A stretch of DNA of 64,000 nucleotides from Typhlomys cinereus (Eukaryota > Chordata > Mammalia > Rodentia > Platacanthomyidae), in NCBI GenBank assembly GCA_023101885.1, contig JALPQD010000004.1:9433688-9497687 (forward strand). Reading direction: 5' to 3'. Position numbers and translations under genes: made by a program. The notes below the pieces were generated by a model. It saw only the letters and a list, made by a program, of their open reading frames with translations, ran no database searches and was not told the origin of the DNA. Numbering within the stretch: position 1 is the stretch's first letter; every line of letters begins with the position of its first letter. Below are positions 59,171 to 64,000 of this stretch, one piece after another.

Positions 59171-59270
59171 ATATTTTGAGACAGCATCTGCCTGTTTAGC
59201 CCAGGCTGGACTTGAGCTAGCAATCCTTCTGACTTGGCCTTTCATGCACTTGGAGTTTGAGTGATGAAGT
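59171..59270 (-). mobile_element. B1-like SINE fragment, minus strand
   Basis: 'ttttgagacagcatctgcct', 'cccaggctggacttgagcta' and 'gcaatccttctgacttggcc' are antisense B1 blocks. The pyrimidine tract at its left is the expanded tail of this SINE on the minus strand. Confidence 0.8.
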
Positions 59271-60033
59271 CTCATTTTAGTTTTGTCATTAATTTATGGT
59301 CTTACTTATTTTATTTATTAAAATTCTATGTTCTGAAAACTTAGTTTTATTATTTCTATTTAAAAAACCTATTATGTTATTTATGGCCTGTTTCCTTCTA
59401 GAGAAAGAACTGTCTTTATTTTGGTAAATAATAACAGCTCATCTGAAGAAAGAAAGTGCCCATATTTCTACACAAGAAGTGAAAAGCTGAGCTGAGTGAG
59501 GTTAGGGGATGGGGTGAGAAAGGGCTCTGGAAAGGATTCCAAGGAGCTGGACAACTTTTTGTTACAGACTTTGTTACCAGCAAAAATACTTACACTGTTC
59601 TTTTTCAGGCCAAAAGTATAAGGTCTCTTTTATACCACCTAATCTGTATAGTGGGGGCATGGAGGAGGAGGGGAAGGTGAGAGGGAATTGTTGAAGAATC
59701 GTGCTGTGTGAGAGTGTATGTTGATATGGAGATGCAGAAATTATGTAAGTCAGTAGCTATCAGACACCTATAATCTTAAAGCTTTCATGACCCTCACTCT
59801 TACTGCAGGATGTTGTGGCTGATTCCTTTACAGATGAGGAAATGAAGGAACTCGAAGGTTCATGAATATTTGGTTTACATGATTACTACTATGAGGCTGA
59901 GCTGGAATTTGGAAGAATATCAATTCTCAGGCCTATGTACTAACGAAGTAAAGTTTGATGCAGAGTGAATTTGGAAAATTCAGACAACACTAGGAAAGGG
60001 AGAGAGTTCTGATTATCATTTGAAGTATTCTTG
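59271..60033. other. unassigned intergenic sequence
   Basis: Nothing recognised. A short GA/GG-rich patch lies at 59655-59690. Confidence 0.4.
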
Positions 60034-60044
60034 GAAACCACATT

Positions 60045-60330
60045 TTTTACTTTATTTATTTATTTTAGTGAGTGTGTGTGTGTATGTGTGTGTATCAGGG
60101 GGCACTGTATGTCCCTGTAGAGGACAAAGGGTACTTCAGGAGTCATCCTGAATTGCTTCTACCTCCTTTTTGCTTCACACTGGGATTTCCCAAGCTCCAC
60201 TCACTAGGATAATGAAGTGTAGGCTGCATCCAAATTCCACTTGGAATTTTTATGCGAGACCCAGGATCCAATCTTAGGATCTTCTGTTTGCTAGGCAGAG
60301 TCTTTAGCCCCTGAGCCATCTCTCCAGTCT
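60045..60330 (-). mobile_element. tRNA-derived SINE, older subfamily, minus strand, with TSD
   Basis: On the plus strand: tttatt-rich tail, TG repeat, 'cagggggcactgtatgtccc', 'caggagtcatcctgaattgc', 'gacccaggatccaatcttag', 'cctgagccatctctccagtc'. Flanks gaaaccacatt (60034-60044) and gaaaaacacatt (60331-60342) are a near-perfect duplication. Confidence 0.88.
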
Positions 60331-60342
60331 GAAAAACACATT

Positions 60343-63300
60343 CTTAAAGTCAGAGGAGAATGGGTACAAGCTGAATTACCTGTGTTTTTAGAGACAAAAT
60401 GATCCCTGTTGATAAGTCCTACATATAAATGAACAAGGGCCATAACAGGTAAAAATACAGTGATCCTCACCTGAGTCAAGAAGCATAGGAAATCAACCCA
60501 TTTTGTAATTATAGATAGCCAGCATGCTATCTGTAAGACGCAGTGTTAGAATTCAGACTGCTATCTCTAGCTCCTGATATCTAGGACTTCATTAATAACC
60601 AACAACTTCCTTGAATTTTTTCCCAATTCCAACTTATATCCAACCAGAGGAAGCCAAACGCACCCATCTGACTAAGCAACACAGTATGTGCTACTTTCAT
60701 CTGGCCTGCATATGGGCTCACCATGTCAGCACCCTCCACTTAGGGCATCTCCTAGTCTCCCTGTTTTCCACCATAACTCTTTTCTCCTCTCTGCCTGTCT
60801 TTCCATGTTTGCGAAGCAAAATGATGGTGGCTGACTCCTGTGCTGTAGCAAGCACTGAATAAATAGCCTTTGCTGCTTCTTATTTGGGTGGTCTCCATTT
60901 GATTCTAACAGTGTTTTTTTTTTAGGGGGTGCACGTGTCTGTGTTTTCCATTACATTGGGAGCTTGAAGACAAGACTATTTATCTTTTAGTTGATCTTCC
61001 TAAGCATAATCAAGTGTTTTTTTTTCACATAGTCATAATATTTGTTGAATAGAATCTTTTGTGGGACTTTTAATTTGCTTATGTTTCCTGGTGCTATATG
61101 AAAATGCTTCCTTTGTAGTGGCTATTTACAGTCTAATAAATTATGCTGAGATCTAGCTTCAATCTTACAGCAGAGGTGAAAGAGCTAGTGGTGATAATTA
61201 TGATGATACTGATAATAACATTCATCACATCTGAGGCATTATTTCAGTTGTTTTAAATATTAACTGTTGACACAGACATGAAGCATTCATTGTGATGGTT
61301 TCTGATTGACACAAGAAGAAATTAAGGACTAACAACTCAATCAACTTCCACAAAGACTGGAAGACAATGGAGCTAGGGCTTAATTCAGCAAATTTAGTCT
61401 AGAGTCTTAAGTGCTTAAGTGCTAAACAATAAATTCTCAATTTTAAAGACAGGCTTGGCTCAGGGACCTAGGTATTACACCAGAAAATGCAAAAGTAAAT
61501 GAAGTAGGGTCCTGGCCTGAGGAGTTGAGGCATTTTAAAAAATTGCATCCTTAGGGAGAGGAAAGAAGTCAGGACTTCGGATAGGAAAGTAAGGAGTCAG
61601 TCAGAAGATGGATTTTTGTGGTGGGAAGCTATTCCCCCAGAGAATCAGCAAAGACATGACTTGAAATGGAGTTTGTGGAGGAAGTAGGAAACTGGAAATG
61701 TCCTTGGGGAGACACAGAGAGGTTGGGGCCAGGAGTTCTTCATCCAGGACCTTGGATCTTGCCCAACTGTTATAAAAAGAATAGATTGAAGAATTTTAAC
61801 TGTAGTGAGGGAGTGTGAGTCGACACAGAGTTAAGAATGGGAAATATATATGAAACTCTTTCAGAGTAGAACACATGAGAGTTCTTGTGAGGAGGTAGAG
61901 GTAACTAAGAGACAGATAGGGCTGAAGGTCTGACAAGTAGTACTCCCACTTAATCTCTCAACAGTCCTTGCAGGAGGTGGAGTAAGATAAGAGGCCAAAT
62001 GGTTAGAGGAGGTGAGAAGGGGCAGCAGAAACATCAGCTCAGAGAGAGCTGCTTCTGACCCTTTCTAATTTTGAGGGAAGCACTTTAACTGCTTTGGATC
62101 CCTTGAACCAGAAGTGTAAAATAAGGCAGATTATTCCTCAGACTTTAGGATTCTGCAATTCTAATCACAGAAACAGAATTAAAGTTTGGGGAAATACTTT
62201 ACCTTTTCGAGTAAAGGCAATATTAGCCATGTCTGCATCAAATCAGCTGAGGCTTTGTCATCCCTAAAAGTGACCCTAGGGAAAGGGTTATTGCTTTACA
62301 AACACAATAAAAAGTCCATGAAACAAAAGTGTTTGAAACTCCACCAATACAAACAGTGTGCTTCTTGTCTATTAAAGCATTAAAACAATTCAATAAAAAG
62401 TAGAAAATTCCTGGTAATCTCAACTGCCAAAACTATTCCCAAGTTCCAAGGTATCTACTGTTCCCACTGAGCCATTTCATTTCAAAGATCCTATGGATGA
62501 AAAAAAAAATCCCACTTCTTTGGCCTAGGCCCAGGCTGGCTGGAGACTTCCGCCTTGGCTGCAGCCATCTCTGAACAATGACTTCTTAGACTAGACTAAT
62601 AATGACTGGAAGTCTCTGTCAGAGCAAATACCACAGAGAAAGTTTCAGGTTGCCTTACATGCAGCTGACAAGATGGGAGGCAACACTGATTCGTCCCTAA
62701 GTTCCCAAACAAAATAAAATTATATCTCTCCCAATGTGAAGTTAACTTGCTATAACATCACTTAAGTTCATTAAAGGAAATCTAGAATGTATAGATAAAA
62801 AACAAATTTAAAGGTTTTTCACTGCTATACTCATTTCATTATCACTGATAGTTTTTATGGCATTGAACACATTTCATTTTGCTTTGAAACATAGACTTAA
62901 CAAAATGATAGCAATAATTTACTCTTAGTTTGTAAAGAAATATTGAATATAATTTTTATTAAAATGCACTAACAAATCTTCTGAGAAACAAATCCTGGGG
63001 GAGGAGGGGACCATCGTAAACATAAAATATCAGCATTACCCAACAACAGGTTGATATTTCAAAACATCAGGATCCACATGATTTCCCAGAAGGAATCAGG
63101 TGGCGTATGACATGAAGACAGTGAGAATCAGAACTAGAATCCATGTTTTCTTTCCTCCTGCTTCATGTTGTTTAGGAGGTACTACTGCTACTTCGTGTTA
63201 AAGTTTGATTTTTGAACTCTGACATTTGAACTTAGTGTGTACATAATTTCTTTCCTGTTTGAAATTCCATTGATTTTAGTTACGAATGTCATCTCATCCC

Positions 63301-64000
63301 TGGGTTTAATGGCATTCAAATGATAATGAAATAACTTCTCACCCAGAAACTAAGTAGAAGGCAAAATTGTTCAATGTGATCATGTGTCCACTTGCTGGTA
63401 CATTTCTTGGAGTCCAGAGGCATAAAGTCAAAGTAGAATTAGGTGGGCCAGGTCACTCTACTTTGATTCATGGTTTCCTAAGTCGGTAGCAGAGTCATGC
63501 ATGAAAGACTTTATAAAGTGGTCTGTTTGTCTAGTGACAAAACTACTATTGAAGGCACACTGCAAAATTAAAAATTAGAAACAGCTGAGTTTCAATGGAA
63601 CAATTTAACTCTCTCCAAAAACCTATGAACATTCTAGTAATCTCAACAATCTTTTCTTTTTGTTCTGTTTTAACTGATTTGATTTCTTCAGACAAGTTAG
63701 TTACACTTGACCTGCTTCATATTTCTGTAATCATTTCAAGAGGTTAGCATTCCAGTCCCCTGCTAAGAACTTCATTATTCATAAGATAAGATCAAGATTA
63801 TTTTCTCACCTAGAAGACAGTGATAAAATTTTGTGTGATTCAGAATCCCCCCCAATCTTTCCACATACCTGGACTAGATTTCTATTACTGCTGAATTTTT
63901 TCTTCAATCCCATATGTCCCAGTATGTAAGTTGGTTTTCAACAGTCTCGCACCTTATGCTTTTTTGTTTTTTATTAAATGAAATTTCCTAATTTGGGGTA
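60343..64000. other. unassigned intergenic sequence
   Basis: About 3.7 kb without a recognised repeat, RNA or gene. Frames such as 60611-60862 (83 codons, plus) and 62186-62383 have no family resemblance and no splice or promoter context I can support. It is the largest stretch after 4.6-9.2 kb that could be unique ancestral sequence. Confidence 0.4.

Noticed and set aside
58763..59223. Open frames of 130+ codons on both strands
   Set aside because: They translate a C/T simple repeat into Ser/Pro/Leu or Lys/Glu/Arg runs and have no other content.

Overview
This window is mammalian, rodent-type intergenic DNA. It is AT-rich and has no operon-like layout. I find no reading frame that I can support as a functional host protein gene, and almost everything I can name is a transposable element or a retrocopy. 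The organism call rests on four things. B4/RSINE1-like and B1-like SINEs are present. A tRNA-derived SINE family is present whose copies end in a CA microsatellite plus an AATAAA-containing A-rich tail. ERVL-MaLR-like LTRs occur in several age classes. A noncoding repeat at about 9.65-10.9 kb is one I recognise from mouse and rat. The SINE resembles B2/Dip-class elements of mouse-related rodents, so a jerboa-like or other mouse-related (Myodonta/Castorimorpha) rodent is a reasonable guess, but not a proof.

Layout. From 0 to 27 kb there is old, largely unassignable DNA with scattered insertions: SINEs at 0.8, 2.0, 4.3, 11.4, 13.3, 15.3 and 24.4 kb; L1 3'-end fragments at 0.1 and 2.6 kb; MaLR-like LTRs at 2.9, 3.6, 9.2, 20.7, 22.8, 23.3 and 23.9 kb; a 34-nt U2 snRNA 5'-end retrocopy at 14.5 kb; and a broken processed pseudogene of inositol monophosphatase 1 (IMPA1) at 16.7-17.0 kb. 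At 18.3-22.8 kb an old minus-strand L1 carries a plus-strand L1 3' end, which itself carries an LTR.

From 27 to 42 kb lies the most structured part, a stack of insertions that can be dissected by target-site duplications. An old, nearly full-length L1 (L1C, about 30.9-41.84 kb: 5' UTR, ORF1, ORF2, 3' UTR) holds (i) a minus-strand SINE that itself contains a younger SINE (32.4-33.0 kb) and (ii) a 5'-truncated L1 (L1B, 34.08-38.27 kb) that in turn contains a 2.23-kb ERVK-like nonautonomous provirus on the minus strand (34.38-36.61 kb). A younger 5'-truncated L1 (L1A, 27.10-30.88 kb) sits at the 5' border of L1C, flanked by a perfect 14-bp duplication.

From 42 to 64 kb, further SINEs (45.5, 46.5, 47.6, 60.0 kb), MaLR-like LTRs (47.2, 50.6, 51.3 kb), two MaLR-like internal regions in opposite orientations (54.4-55.8 minus, 56.4-58.0 plus) and a long polypyrimidine tract (58.9-59.17 kb) are scattered through unassigned sequence.

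Nothing here looks like a new gene system. The items of most interest are the dated insertion stack, the poly(A)-less U2 fragment with perfect 17-bp duplications, the ERVK-like provirus with an apparent lysine-tRNA primer site, and a pair of nearly identical inverted LTRs 2.8 kb apart.
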